Shown in pieces: positions 22,451 through 33,210 of a stretch of 64,000 nt of DNA. A program made the position numbers and the translations under genes. Position 1 is the first letter of the stretch. Each line of letters begins with the position of its first letter. A model generated the notes under the pieces. It saw only the letters and a program-made list of their open reading frames with translations. It had not been told where the DNA came from and ran no database searches. Source of the stretch: Callaeas wilsoni (Eukaryota; Chordata; Aves; Passeriformes; Callaeidae); NCBI GenBank assembly GCA_013398955.1, contig VWPU01002932.1:62001-126000 (forward strand), in the 5' to 3' direction.

Positions 22451-23505
22451 TCTCAGCGCTCCAGCCGCCTGCCTGGGTGATATTTAGGGACTTAATTGCA
22501 CACCAGCATCAGTCTCCCTGCTCCGAGTTTCGAGGCTCAGGCAAAGCTGATCCCCAAGAATCCAGAGGAAAAGGAGGCTCCTGTGGCTGAAAGGCTGCTT
22601 TGTCACCAGCTCCTCTCCAAAGTTAGCTGTCAAGAGCATCTGGGCTTTTGGCTGGATCGCTCCCTGATATATGAGGAGCGTGTCGAACATGTGCTGCCTG
22701 CAGTTGGTACAAGGTTCTTTATCAACCCAAGCATTGCTTAAGTGCCCATAATAGGGAACAGGTTGCCCAGCAGTTCCTCCTCCCCGATATTGATTATGGG
22801 GGTAGAATACTGCGCAGAGCAGCAGCAGCTGTCTTTCACCGCCTGGATATTCCGCATAATAAAGCACTGCAAGTTCCTTCTCCCGAGCAGTCGTTGCCCG
22901 CTGCACCGCAACGGCTCCTGCAAACAAGCTGTGCTGGCTCAGCCTCGCCGCGGGCGGCCCCAACTTAAAACAAGCACACAGCAGGGCCGTGCAGAGCGAT
23001 AGCCCTTCCAGTCCAGTATCCTGGGTAACCCCTGCGGAGCCACAGGAACATTCAGGAAGCTGTACGGAGGAGCCTGTGCATGCAAAGAGGCAAAGGGAAC
23101 AGGCGGAATTCGCTCATCCTCATTCACGGTAACAACAGACACCGTCAACTCTGCATCAGCAGCACCACAGCGACCGCGTGGATCCCTGTGTTGCACGAGA
23201 CTGGCACCCCGTCCGCTGCCCTAAAAAATCTTAATGCCAGGGCACACTCTCACCTCTGCCTGACTTAAGCTCTTGGGTTTGGTCTCATGAGCACAGAAGA
23301 AAAGCCAAGCAGAGGTTTCAGCCCAGGCTCCCTCCTGCCCTACTCCAGCACTCCTCACAAAGCTCCCCACACGTATTACAGCAACAGCTGGAACCTGGAA
23401 CGAGCAGCTTTTGTCTCAAGTTCAATACACACACAGAGGAATGAAATCTTTTACCAAAGCTGCCTGCAATCAGAGGAGAGGAGTGAACAAAATGATGTGC
23501 TGCTG
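22451..23505. other. Noncoding sequence with a 159-codon antisense frame
   Basis: A minus-strand stop-free frame (22963-22484) is the best single frame by residue variety, but it matches no family I recognise. It shows no Kozak-like context or splice sites and overlaps plus-strand frames. CCCATAATAGGG (22744-22755) and CATAATAAAGCAC are AT-rich words within it. I regard it as noncoding. Confidence 0.4.
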
Positions 23506-23509
23506 GGGA

Positions 23510-23620
23510 AGAGAGAGGCAGACTGTAAAGCCATTTGCTGAAGGTCACGCAGCCAGGGCTGCGACAGAGCAGGGCTGAGTCCTGAGTCCCAGGTTAATTC
23601 CTCAGCCACGCCACTTTACA
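23510..23620 (-). mobile_element. MIR-like SINE fragment (tail)
   Basis: The plus strand reads CATTTGCTGAAGGTCACGCA, then GCGACAGAGCAGGGCTGAGT, CCCAGGTTAATTCCTCAGCC and ACGCCACTT. This corresponds to the reverse complement of the MIR 5' half (AAGGTCACACAGC, GGCAGAGC, GAACCCAGGTCT). Confidence 0.55.
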
Positions 23621-24059
23621 GCTTCCACGCACGTTTGGGTTTAGCTCTTTTTGAACTCCTTCCACGGGCTGCAAGGCAGCGCTCTGTGCCTGCCGTGGTC
23701 CTCCTGAACTTCTCTCCTGGCAGGGGATGGCTCTGCCTGCACTACACTGAGACCTTCAAGCCAATGAAACCTGGAGACTCTGAAAGGACTCGCTGGGGCA
23801 CCTTTAACCACCTCTGCTGCTCCCAGTTTTAGCAACAAATGGCTTTCACAATAAAGGTGATCTCTCTTGGGAAGCCAGACAGAGGAGCTGGAGTCTTCCA
23901 GGGGAAGGCTCCTGCATCCCCCCATCTCCACCTCCACGGACAGAACCCTCCCTAACTACTCCATGTCCCCACATTTGCCCCGGGTGAAACCACGGCTCAT
24001 TTTGCCAGGCTGTCACTCAGCACATTGCTCATTACAGGGAAATGAACTCTGCTCCTGAG
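23621..24059. other. Noncoding background, no gene seen
   Basis: Unique sequence. Overlapping short frames on both strands are not supported as genes. Confidence 0.5.
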
Positions 24060-24620
24060 TGTCCGGGGGACAGAGAGTAATTGGGTTCTGTGCAGCCTTT
24101 TCACTTAATTTACTCAAGTTGTATTTATTTCTTACAGAATTAGGTTTTAGCAGCTGACGGACGAGACATCAGAGAAAGACAGAGGCAAACGGATGGGATA
24201 ATAAACTTGGAGAGGCAAAAATGATGTCTCTGTCTCTCCTTTTTTCTTCCCCTCACTGTCTCAGTCATCTCTGCCACTCTTTCACCCTTTTATAAGGAAC
24301 ATGGAGAGCTGCTGCTAAAAAGCTCTACTTCATCACCATGTGGCTTTGTAAAGGTAACCTTATTATCTAAGTTCATCCCAATATGGAAAAAAGGATATTT
24401 AGTGTGGGTTAAAACATGCCAGCAGAACAATCTGCTGAGTTTAATGAAATGAAAACATTTGCAAGAACCTATTGATTGTGTTGACATTTTCAGCGAAAAA
24501 TTATCAAAATGTTATTTTTGATAAGGTTGAAGTACTTCATTTCAACATATTATAATTATATCTGATATCCTTATGGAGAGAAATTCTGAATATAATATAA
24601 AAGTCAGAAGAAATTGCCTC
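24060..24620. promoter_or_regulatory. Candidate conserved noncoding block (AT-rich, inverted GATA sites)
   Basis: 560 bp of AT-rich DNA. TTATCAAAA (24501-24509) and TTTTGATAA (24516-24524) are exact inverses 6 nt apart, placing two GATA-type sites (TTATC/GATAA) in divergent arrangement. Other words include CACTTAATTTACTCAAG, GAACAATCTGCTG and TATAATTATATCTGATATCC. A composite enhancer is plausible but unproven. Confidence 0.35.
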
Positions 24621-25044
24621 AGCCTGCCAGAATGAATCACACTAACCAACACCAGACTTTCTCATATTCTTCCACTCAGGGCAAAGCAAGACCCCAAAAG
24701 GAAGAAACCCGCCCCTTCCGCCTGATTTTAAAGCTTTTTCCAGCAGCACCCTCCTGCTGCAGAAAGGCAGGAGGGGAATGTCATGGGGTCACTAATTAAA
24801 CCCATTATCTCTGCCCCAGCAGGCAGAGACGACCTTTGACGGGCTGAACGTCAGCACCTCGCATCTCCCATGGTCACAGCACCCCTGGGTGCGTAATCCT
24901 GTGATATTAAATCCCTTCTCTGACTGAAAGTGGGATCTGAAGAGCAGCCACCAGCAAACCTGGTGCCACCACCTCCTCCGTTTGCTTGGAGAAAGGGCAT
25001 GGGATGGCACAGGGGGCAAGAAGCAGAGGAAGAGCACACAGGGC
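24621..25044. other. Noncoding background, no gene seen
   Basis: Unique sequence with short frames only. Confidence 0.5.
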
Positions 25045-25150
25045 TTCGCCTCACCCTGTGGCACCATAAATTATGCAGCTGCCTTCATCCATTATTCAGC
25101 ATAATTTATTTTGAACATTTAGATCAGCAGTTTGTGTGAGGAAAAAAATA
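25045..25150. promoter_or_regulatory. Inverted AT-rich arms, candidate regulatory block
   Basis: ATAAATTATGC (25066-25076) and GCATAATTTAT (25099-25109) are perfect 11-bp inverses with a 22-nt spacer containing GCTGCC and CCATTATTC. Each arm carries the same ATAATTTAT/ATAAATTAT homeodomain-like word, so the arrangement is two identical sites facing each other. TTTAGATCAGCAG follows. Confidence 0.35.
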
Positions 25151-25540
25151 GAAGTGGAGGGGAAAGGGGGGAAAAAATAGGGAATTAAGTGAAGGAGAGA
25201 GGGAAGCACTGGAATGGATGGTCCAGTCATTAATCAAAGACAGGCAGGGAGATGACAGGATGAGAAGGAGCAGCTGGAGAGCCACTTAAATAATAACAGG
25301 AGCTCCAATTCCCCCAGCCCTTGAGGAGCAGAGGGTGAATGAAAAGCCCTGTGCACATGCTGGTTTAAGGCTATTAACAGCTTCAGCCCCTCTTCCTCCC
25401 AAACCCAGAGCCCCTCATGGCCAGCAGAGCAGGGCTGAAAGAGCAGGATGGGTCAGCAAAGAGTTTTCCGAAGAAAACACTCAGGGCAGGCTCCCAGGGG
25501 ATGACCCCATCCCCCATCTGCCCCTCTGAGCTCACCAGCC
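25151..25540. other. Noncoding background, no gene seen
   Basis: G/A-rich (GGAAAGGGGGGAAAAAATAG near 25160). CATTAATCAAAGACAG near 25228 is an isolated TCF/homeodomain-like word. Confidence 0.45.
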
Positions 25541-25735
25541 AGCCCAGATTTCTGAATTACAAATGTTTTCTGACACAGAAGCTTCAATGTATATTGGCAT
25601 ATTACTCCACGACTAATAAATTGAAGGAAATAACAACTTGCCCAGCAGACATACCCTGAGTTTGAGACTGGTGAATTCAATGAATAAATTGCTTCCATGA
25701 ATTATTCACTCAAATCTAACACGCTCAAGAGCAGC
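25541..25735. promoter_or_regulatory. Candidate conserved noncoding block
   Basis: AT-rich text: TGAATTACAAATG, ATGTATATTGGCATATTAC, GACTAATAAATTG, GAATTCAATGAATAAATTGC and CATGAATTATTCACTC. TAAT/ATTA cores recur every 20-30 bp. Regulatory role inferred. Confidence 0.33.
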
Positions 25736-27180
25736 TGTCCCAAAGCCAAGGCATTATCAGCAGCTCCAAGGTACTTGGGGGCAAGAGGGAAAATTGTGAC
25801 CACGATAAGCTGGGCCAAGTTATCACCATGAAATATCCCTCACTGTGAACAGGAGGTGCCCTGGGTTTGCAAAAGCCTCTCTCTGCCCAAGAAACAGCAG
25901 GTTCTTTTGCAGGCACCTTCCTCTGCATCTCAAGAGGCTTTTCAGACACTCCTTCCAATCCTGTGCAGAGCAAGGAGTTGCCATCCGAAGGTGCTGCGAG
26001 AACCTCGGGCAGCAGCAAGAGATAGATTCAGGTTAGAGGTGTTTGAAAAAAATCACAGGGGGTTTCAGGAGTGTTTAAAGAGCAAATGCAAGTTATTCTC
26101 TGGAAGAAATCAACAAAAGTGGTGGCTCGTGCCTTTCAGATGTGTAGGGAACCATCGGCTCCATCTAATAAGAGCCTGTTTTCTTGGCAGCTGAAAGGAA
26201 AAGGTTTCTATTCCTGAATTGCTGTGACACCCGAGCTGCTCCTAAACACCAGAACATCCACAAATTCCTTTCCCGTCTCCAAACAGGTTGGAACACACTG
26301 AAAAGCAGATGATTCTCACAGTAACCATTCACATCCCAAGTGGGCACGGCAGGGCCGTGTCCCTGCCAAACCCTCCAGGAGTGCCACCGAGGCTCGGTGT
26401 GAGCCGGGCCAGCCCTGGGAAAGGCACCAGCGCTGCTGAACAGAAGGCAAATGATTCCATGCACGCCCCTCCACTCCTGTTTCTCCAGGCCATAGCCCTG
26501 GAAAGGCAACACGCAGGATAAGGAAGGGACCGGCAGGCTCCAAGCGAGCCAACGCTGAAACGAGGAGGGGAAAGCTCCAGGCCTGGGTGACTCGGCAGCT
26601 GCTCCGCTGTCAGGATTGGCACCACTGGAGCACAGGAGCCATGACCAGAGCAGGGAGCAGCCCCGTGCCAGGGCTGCAGCGCCTCTCCTGCGGGCAGCTG
26701 CCTCCTCAGCTTTGCAAAGCTGATGCGAGAGGGGAGGAAAGGTGGGAATGAGGTCCTGGACCACTCTGTGCACAGCACCAGGCTGGGCAGTCGATGGGAC
26801 CCAGCTGGAGACTTGAATGTCCTGGAGCAACTCTCCCCAGCTCCCACCCGCGAAGGGCACTCGCTGCTGGTGAAGCCATTTTTCAAGTTGTCACCACAGC
26901 TTTCACAAAGAGTTACAAGGTCTCCTTCTCTCCGAGTAACCCCAGGGGAAAAGATGCTGATTGTGCTTCACCGGGCAGAAAGGTTCCAGCTGGGAAACCA
27001 GGCACCTCCAGGGCAGGCACAGCAAGGAGCCCCGTTACCACGCAGGGTTTCAAAGCTGCGCTCCAAACTGCTCTCAGCCCTCTCCCCCGACCGTCTGTTT
27101 GTCAGTGCTCGCTCTGCCGTGAGACCTCCTTCATCCCCACACCCCACCTACTCTTACTCCTCCTCTTCTCAGTTCCCGGG
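25736..27180. other. Noncoding background, no gene seen
   Basis: The longest frames (minus 26860-26165, about 231 codons, and plus 26723-27286, about 187 codons) overlap each other, are Ser/Pro/Arg/Gly-rich and carry no domain. This is the pattern of GC-rich noncoding DNA. Confidence 0.5.
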
Positions 27181-27300
27181 AAACTCAATTCAATCTAAGC
27201 TGACTTTGAAAGCTTTAATGGGACCAGATGGTTCCATAAAATATAAATGCAGGGATAAAAATACCAACAGACCTCCGAGCGATTAACTTTGGATCTACCC
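27181..27300. promoter_or_regulatory. Candidate noncoding block
   Basis: ACTCAATTCAATC, ACTTTGAAAGCTTTAATGGG and CATAAAATATAAATGCAGGG precede GCGATTAACTTTGG. TCF/LEF-like (CTTTGAA) and TAAT words are mixed. Confidence 0.25.
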
Positions 27301-27530
27301 TGACTGGGAAGGATTCAACTGAGCTCGCTGAACTGGCAAGTTTGCTGCCTTCCTCCCGCAGATGGGTTCATAAACCCTCTCTGTGCCTTTCATCTGCCTC
27401 GGGAGCGATGCCAGAGGTCTCTCCACCTCTTTATGGTCCTCCAGCCCTTTCTGAAGGTCTGGGCTGCCAACCTGCTAATGTGGCATCCAGCTCTTCCTCA
27501 AAGAGGTGTCAAAAAGGGGGAAAAGCCATT
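27301..27530. other. Noncoding background
   Basis: No gene or repeat is recognised. Confidence 0.4.
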
Positions 27531-28000
27531 CAGGGTTCTCATAAAGGCCAAGTTACCAAATGCTTTAATTTGCTGCAGTAGACTATTTTGGGCAACACAG
27601 AATAGAGGAGATCCTTTCACATAATTTAAAAATATCGAGAAACTTTCATAGATTGAAAACCAAATTAAGACTAAAATTATCACCCAATTTCACTCAGTAA
27701 TTTTTGCTGGCATGGAAATGATCATTCCATGCTTTCGAAGTGAACAGATAATTCCAGACTTCAAAGGCTTACTTCAGCAGTAAGTAAACTTGTTAAATTA
27801 GGGGTTTGAAAGTTATAATAAACTATCTGGATGAACGTGACGTGGCATAGTGTGGCTCTCAGAAAATAAAGTGTCCCCTCTCTAATCTATTAGAGTCCTT
27901 TGAGGGATGCAACAATACTTTAAAGAAAAGCTGTTATTATTTATTAGACCTTCAAAAATGTCTTAATTAATAATAACCAGTAGTCCTGAAGAAGCAGCAG
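27531..28000. promoter_or_regulatory. Candidate conserved noncoding block with near-perfect 23-nt palindrome
   Basis: Positions 27710-27732 form a palindrome broken by one unpaired A: outer arms GCATGGA/TCCATGC around the palindromic core ATGATCAT. Around it are TAAAATTATCACCC, CAGATAATTCC, GTTATAATAAACTATC and CTTAATTAATAATAACC. The 470-bp AT-rich span is sharply different from its flanks. Confidence 0.38.
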
Positions 28001-28600
28001 GCTCCGAAGATGAAAACCATCTTCCTGCAGATGCCTTGTGAAGGGATGTCATTTGAACAAGCAAAGTACACAAACTGAACCGCAGCTGGAGAAGAACAGC
28101 AGCGAGTCAAGATCCATACAAAGCAGGGATGTGGGAGAGTGAAAAATAAAAGCCAGATCTCCTGAATCGTGGCTGTCCCACACCTGTGTCAGGCAGATCC
28201 CAAAAATGACATTGGTATGGCCAGGAGGACAGGAGACCAAGCACAGATTAGCTGGATTTGAGTCACCACGGCTGAGAAAATCCTGGTTTAACGACCCAAA
28301 CCCGTGTCCCAGAGCTCCTGAAGGGTTTAAACCACCTGTGCTACGTCTTCACCCTTTCACCTTGGGGAAAATGGAGTTTTCCTTACCCGTCCTGGGTAAA
28401 TACAAGGTGTGCAAAACACCTCCTACCATGGAGGAAACCCTCCAAAGCCAACAGGGCAGCACAGGGAAAGGAAAGAAAGGAAAGCCTCAAAATATGAGAA
28501 ATTGATAGCAAATTAAATCAGCCAAGCCAAGGTGAAGCTTTAAATGGCATGGGGGAAAAAAGGTGTCAAGTTTGAAACATTTGTGATACAAATGCTATTC
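28001..28600. other. Noncoding sequence before ancient CR1
   Basis: No gene is seen. A GGAAAGGAAAGAAAGGAAAG purine tract lies at about 28465. Confidence 0.45.
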
Positions 28601-29185
28601 ATTTTAGTCAGGAGGAGAGGACTGTGGGAAATTCAACATTATCTAACACAGGCAATTAAGAAAACAATGACAGCTGAAATTTAATACAGACAAGTACAAG
28701 GTAATGCCTATCAAAAGCAACATTGCCAACAACTCATACACATTGATGGATTCTAACTTAATTGTAACCACTCAGGGGAAGGAAAAAACCCACACATCAC
28801 TCTGGACAAGTTAACAAAAACATCTGATCAACAGCCAATGGTGGGCAAGAAAGCAAGACATGGAGAGAAAGGGAGAGAGAACAGTAAATGAAAATACTGT
28901 GGTGGTTTCATGGAAGAAAACAACATTCTCAACTTGCAATTTCACCTTCAGCATTAGAAAGACGGAGGTGTGCAAGGAGAATAGGAGAATAACAGTGAAA
29001 AAATGTGGTCCTAAACACATTTCCATATCTAATGAAAAAGCTGGGGGTGGATCATTCAAGAGCAGGAAGAGAAAGGAGAAAAACATTGCAAAACAAAACA
29101 CCAAGGTTAAGTGGTGCCTTTTATTCATCCTCCCATAAGAAAAGCACAAGTTCGCTGACACTGAAAGCCAACAAATCTGGAAGAC
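28601..29185 (+). mobile_element. Ancient CR1 LINE fragment (RT 3' region)
   Basis: The section ATTTAATACAGACAAGTACA / AGGTAATGCC (about 28679-28708), the later TGTAACCACTCAGG, AACATCTGATCAACAG and AGAAAGGGAGAGAGAACAGT / AAATGAAAATACT keep the order of the C-terminal reverse-transcriptase region in CR1 copies known from turtles and birds. Frameshifts and stops are many. Identity is clear to about 28925 and weaker to 29185. It is much older than the CR1 at 31.8 kb. Confidence 0.6.
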
Positions 29186-29579
29186 AGACAGTGAGTGCCT
29201 CAGCAGAAATGCCCAAAGTGCCCTGGGAGCCTCTGCCACGAGCTCCCAGTGATGCAGGGAGCAATTCCCCTGCTCACAGGGATTATCAGGTGTGTTGCAA
29301 TAGCATCAAGTGTGAACACAAATATAAAATCCCAAAGACCAGCTTGTAGGACAAAAATCCATTAGGCTCTGAAGGGAGGCTAAATAAAAGCCTCTGGGAG
29401 TCTGACCCATTTGTGGCTTTGGCCAGCCTGGTATTTATTTAACGACAGGTCCTTACAGAGGTTTCAGGCCAATTACCAACAGCCCGTATTCAGAAAAGAA
29501 AATTTGCCTTCAGATTTGTCTTGGGAGAAGTTTTCCCCTTAGCTCCCGAGGAAGCCAGGCTTCCCTGTATCCCCGGCTG
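29186..29579. other. Noncoding background
   Basis: Unique sequence. TATTTATTTAACGACAGG near 29431 is the only AT-rich word of note. Confidence 0.45.
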
Positions 29580-29960
29580 CTGCTGGAGGCACACCAGGTG
29601 ATGCTGACGGCGGCGGAGCTTCGCGCAGAGGCTTCACCGCGGAAAGGCTGGAAATGAGAACCAGCAGCCTGGAAATGAGAACCAGCAGCGTGGCCTTTGG
29701 CAGGAGGCAGGATCCTTGCAGCAGGCGGAGAGGATGGGCTGCAGCAATAGCCCGGCTCAGCAGCGTGAGGCACTATTGATTCAGCTTTCAGCCACCGCAG
29801 GAAGCGGCGGCGCTGGCCCGATGTGACCCGGGGGGGACATGACACAGCCGAACGGGGACTGCTCCCTCCGTGCCACTCACAGGAACATTCCTGAGGTCGG
29901 CAGCTCGGTGCGGAGCCCAGAGAGCCGCGGAGGAGGAGAACCCGCAGGAAGGAGGCATTA
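29580..29960. other. CpG-rich patch without an identifiable gene
   Basis: CpGs are dense at 29608-29645 (seven in about 45 bp) and recur at 29808-29830 and 29925-29945. A minus-strand frame of about 208 codons spans it but is compositional (Ser/Pro/Arg/Ala). It could be an orphan CpG island, an unannotated promoter or a GC-rich regulatory element. No first exon can be defined from sequence. Confidence 0.35.
29648..29689. repeat. Exact tandem duplication, 2 x 21 bp
   Basis: Positions 29648-29668 and 29669-29689 are identical (unit begins CTGGAAATGAGAACC and ends AGCAGC). No mismatch, so probably recent. Confidence 0.95.
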
Positions 29961-30120
29961 CCCTCCATCCCTCCCTCCATCCAGCCCTTTCCTTTACTCA
30001 TAGGACACTTTATGAATTCCTGGAGTGTTGAGAAGCTCGGTGGGGAGGCGGTGGGTGTTTGTGGGGACCTGGGATTTGCAGCCACGGGCTGCCACCGCTC
30101 ATAACCAGGGGTGGATGTGA
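29961..30120. repeat. CCATCC/CCCTCC imperfect simple repeat and flank
   Basis: A short imperfect run of CATCC and CCTCC units at about 29961-29985, then unique GC-rich text. Confidence 0.55.
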
Positions 30121-30390
30121 AGGGCAATCTGAGCACATTTGCAAACAGATTTAATAATAAGGGGCTGTCTGCCTCGATGTGTCAAGCTATCTGCAAGTAC
30201 TGCAAAAGAATATCATCGAGTGTGACATAATGCAAAGCAGGATAAGGTCATTTGCTTTGCTTTCCTCTGTTTTAAAGCATCAGAAAAATTCTTTTCAAAA
30301 TACAGCTTTCACAGAAACATGACCGGCTGCCTGAGGAACAGCTCGAGATCAAGCGTTTGATATTCAAAATTAATCCCAGGAGGACGCGGC
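30121..30390. promoter_or_regulatory. Candidate conserved noncoding block (POU/homeodomain)
   Basis: CAGATTTAATAATAAGGGG, ACATAATGCAAAGC and GGTCATTTGCTTTGC occur together. GCAAAGC (30232-30238) is inverted as GCTTTGC (30254-30260). TTTGATATTCAAAATTAATC and CpG-containing GGACGCGGCGAG end the block. AT-rich motif text with preserved CpGs is the usual look of a conserved enhancer. Confidence 0.36.
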
Positions 30391-31092
30391 GAGATACGTT
30401 CCCTTTCCCTTCATCCATTTCCAGGCTGGAGATATCTCTCTTCCATTAACTCAGCTCTCCTCCTCCTCCCTTCTCCCCCAACCAGGTTTTCTTCACAGGC
30501 TCCAAGTTCATCTCTCTTTTCTTTTCCTTCCTGAATCATTGATCTAAATGAGGGGTCTGATCCCACACTCCTCATTCAACAGGGATTTTCAGCAGAGTGA
30601 AGCCTTCACAAGTAAAATCTTAGATTTTATCATCTATGCGAAGCCAAACACCACAAGTTTGCAGCCAAAAACACTCAAGGTGAAATTAAGACAACTGGGG
30701 ACTCCCGCAGCTTTCACCTTCAGGGAGAAACAGAAACAAACTGGAGAAGGAGCCTTTAATGACAACTCCGAGAAGTTATTTAACTCACATCTATTTAGGA
30801 TTTAAATTGAGATCACTGTGACACAGGCAAGCAAAAGCCTTGCATGTGGGGAATGTTTAAAAACACATCTTGTTTTTCTCTTGGGCAGCAGAGCAGATTC
30901 CCAGGCTGTCCTTTCCCTGCAAACAGGTCACCTCTGCCCATCCAGGCACTGCCCAGTGCTGTCACCACAGACGCGCTCCCCATGGAGCTCAGCTGGGGGC
31001 AAAGTCACTGGAGGGGATGGATTTTCTAACAGCCTCCCTCTGACAGTCCCCAGCCCTAAACCACCACTCAGACGCCCAAAGCAGAGCCGATG
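30391..31092. other. Noncoding background, no gene seen
   Basis: Pyrimidine-rich then mixed sequence with short frames only. Confidence 0.5.
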
Positions 31093-31130
31093 AGCACAGC
31101 TGGATGCTCCCAGCACAGCTGGATGCTCCC
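31093..31130. repeat. Exact tandem duplication, 2 x 19 bp
   Basis: AGCACAGCTGGATGCTCCC occurs at 31093-31111 and 31112-31130 without mismatch, followed by a partial third start (AGCACA). Confidence 0.95.
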
Positions 31131-31329
31131 AGCACACAGCCCAGCGTCCCACAACGGAAAGCGGCTGCTGGAATACGCGGGTGCACAGCACAGCGAGGCC
31201 ACAGAGACAGATTCAGGGAGCGGGGTGAACTTTGCAAAATACAACTGTCCCTTGTGAAATGAGGCATGAGAGACGGAGCCCTGGCGATGGCACCTCCAGA
31301 CGTGTAAACATCTGGTAACAGTTATGGCT

Positions 31330-31420
31330 GGGGACACTCCGGAACTCGCCCGGCGCTGGCGGCAGCGGAGGCGCTCAGGGAGGTGTCGGGGACGGGGTCA
31401 CTCATGGCCAAGAGGCAAGA
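31330..31420. other. Short CpG-rich patch
   Basis: About nine CpGs within 31339-31397 (CGGAACTCGCCCGGCGCTGG and following). No gene is identifiable. The patch is small for a CpG island. Confidence 0.35.
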
Positions 31421-31789
31421 ACCAGTTGCAGAAGAGGCAAAGGGAAGTCACAACGCATAAATCCAGGCTTTGTCACCATCGCAGGGCAGCTGTGGGAGAA
31501 GTCCTGCTGGGAGCACAAAGGGGTCTTGGGGCTGCGGTGCAGAAGCACAGCTGCACACAGCTGTACGCAACTGCAGCAGCAGAACCACGAGGGGAAGGGC
31601 AGACTGGTCCCAGGTGAAGCCTCACCACAGTTCTCTTTCCTACCTGATCGCTGGATAGATCCTAACACTGTCAATAACTGCTGTGGAAAGCTGAACTAAA
31701 AAGAAAGCAAGAATAAAACATAAGCAAGCTGATATTTAAGGAAAAAATCTCTTCCTCTGCCCAAACATCAGCAACGTGCTGAGATTGCA
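31421..31789. other. Noncoding background
   Basis: Unique sequence. No gene is seen. Confidence 0.45.
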
Positions 31790-32140
31790 GCTGAAATTTA
31801 GCCTGGAAAAAAGGAGGGTTGGGGAGACCATATTGCTCTCTACAGCTCCCTGAAAGGAGGGTGGATCCAGGTGTGTGCCAGGTAACAAGTGACAGACAAG
31901 AGGAAATGCCTCAAGTAGAATCACGGGAGGTTTACATTGGATGTTAGGAAAACTCCTTCACAGAAAGGGTTGTAAAACTGGAACAGGCTGCCCAGGGAGG
32001 TGGCGGAGTCACCATCCATGGAAGTGTTAAAAAACCATGTGGATGTGGCACTTGAGGACATAGTTTAATGGTGAACTTGGTGGTGGTTGGACTTGATGAT
32101 CTTAAAGGTCTGTTCCAACCTGAACAATTGTGTGATTCCA
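31790..32140 (+). mobile_element. CR1 LINE 3' end (about 350 bp, 5'-truncated)
   Basis: Collinear with the avian CR1 3' region: TATTGCTCTCTACAGCTCCC, AGGTAACAAGTGACAGACAA, GAGGAAATGCCTCAAGT, GGTTTACATTGGATGTTAGG, GGAACAGGCTGCCCAGGGAG, then TTGGACTTGATGATCTTAAA and GGTCTGTTCCAACC, ending GTGTGATTCC. It covers the end of the reverse-transcriptase frame and the short 3' UTR. The frame is disrupted, so the copy is dead. Severe 5' truncation is normal for CR1. Confidence 0.95.
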
Positions 32141-33210
32141 CATCTGCCTGCGGTGACTGACTCTAAACATTTCCAGCTAAAGACAGGCCCCAGGCCACCA
32201 GCACAGTGCCTGTCCCAGCAGGATGTTTGCACCCTCCTGGCCAGGCTCCACAGCTCCACAGCTCGGGAGTCCCCAGGGCCAGAGAGCTCACAGCAAGCAC
32301 CTGGATGGGCTGAATCCCCAGCCACAAACACCAAAACTCTCAGGAGGCTTTGGGAAGCAAATGTCACTTGTGTGGTACTGACCAAACTGACCAGCTAAAC
32401 TCCTTTGGGTAGAGGAACACAGAGCCATGGCCAGGCCGAAGATTGATTTCAATGGTTTGTGTGGGGAAGGTTTGCTGTGCATGTGGCCCAGTGGTCCAGG
32501 ATAACCAGGAACGGAGAGCCAGGACATTTAGCATCCACCAGGTCTCCCCAGATTCAGTGCCAACCATGAAGGTGAGCCACCCTGCCAGATGACGTGGGGT
32601 AAAGGCAATCCACACGCTGGTTGTGGCCACCTGAGCTCCCTAATCAAACCCAAAATGAAGGATCCTGACCTCCCCTCCTCGTTTTCCACCGGCAGTCGCT
32701 CCTGCACACAGGAATCCATCCCACACTTGTGCTTCCCAAAGGTTCTCCAACATTACAGCTGTCCCAGCTGGTATCTGGGCTGCATTCAGCTCCACTGAGG
32801 AGAGCTCTCCTTTTTAACAAGCATGTTAACACAACACACAAAACCCTCCAGCTCTCAAATTTCTGGTGAGCCCCAGAGGAGTACAGGAAATTCTTCTTAA
32901 TTACAATGTGCGTGTTAAATAAGGACACCAGAAAGCAGCATTTGAAACTACATGGGAAAGGTTGTGAAGACATCACCACCATTACTGCTTGGGTTTAAGG
33001 GTGGCCGCCACCTCTCAGGGCTTGTGTCACCCCTAGGGTTGCACAGGGGTTGGTGCTGAGGCCACCAAAGTTGATCTAAGGGGGCTTCAAAAAGAGTGGG
33101 AAAGGTGACACTGAAGAGAGACACGTGATGCTGCAGAAGCAGCAGCCCCTGACACAAAGTTTTCACTAAATAATTACAAGTCACTATTTCTTTAACAAAA
33201 GACCGAGCCC
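32141..33210. other. Noncoding background, no gene seen
   Basis: About 1 kb of unique sequence. Minus-strand frames up to about 112 codons have no domain. Confidence 0.5.

Noticed and set aside
22484..22963. Minus-strand 159-codon frame with fairly balanced residue use
   Set aside because: I recognise no family. It has no exon boundaries and overlapping plus-strand frames exist. A conserved codon-substitution pattern in other birds would be needed to revive it.
26165..27286. Overlapping frames of 231 codons (minus) and 187 codons (plus)
   Set aside because: Mutually overlapping, compositionally biased, and no domain on either strand.
28811..29239. Minus-strand 142-codon hydrophobic frame (Phe/Leu/Ser-rich, membrane-protein-like)
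   Set aside because: It is the antisense of the A-rich ancient CR1 fragment. Poly-purine sense text gives Phe/Leu/Ser-rich antisense peptides.
29510..30136. Minus-strand frame of about 208 codons over a CpG patch
   Set aside because: It includes the 21-bp tandem duplication and a simple repeat, and the residues are Ser/Pro/Arg-rich. Treated as a by-product of GC content.
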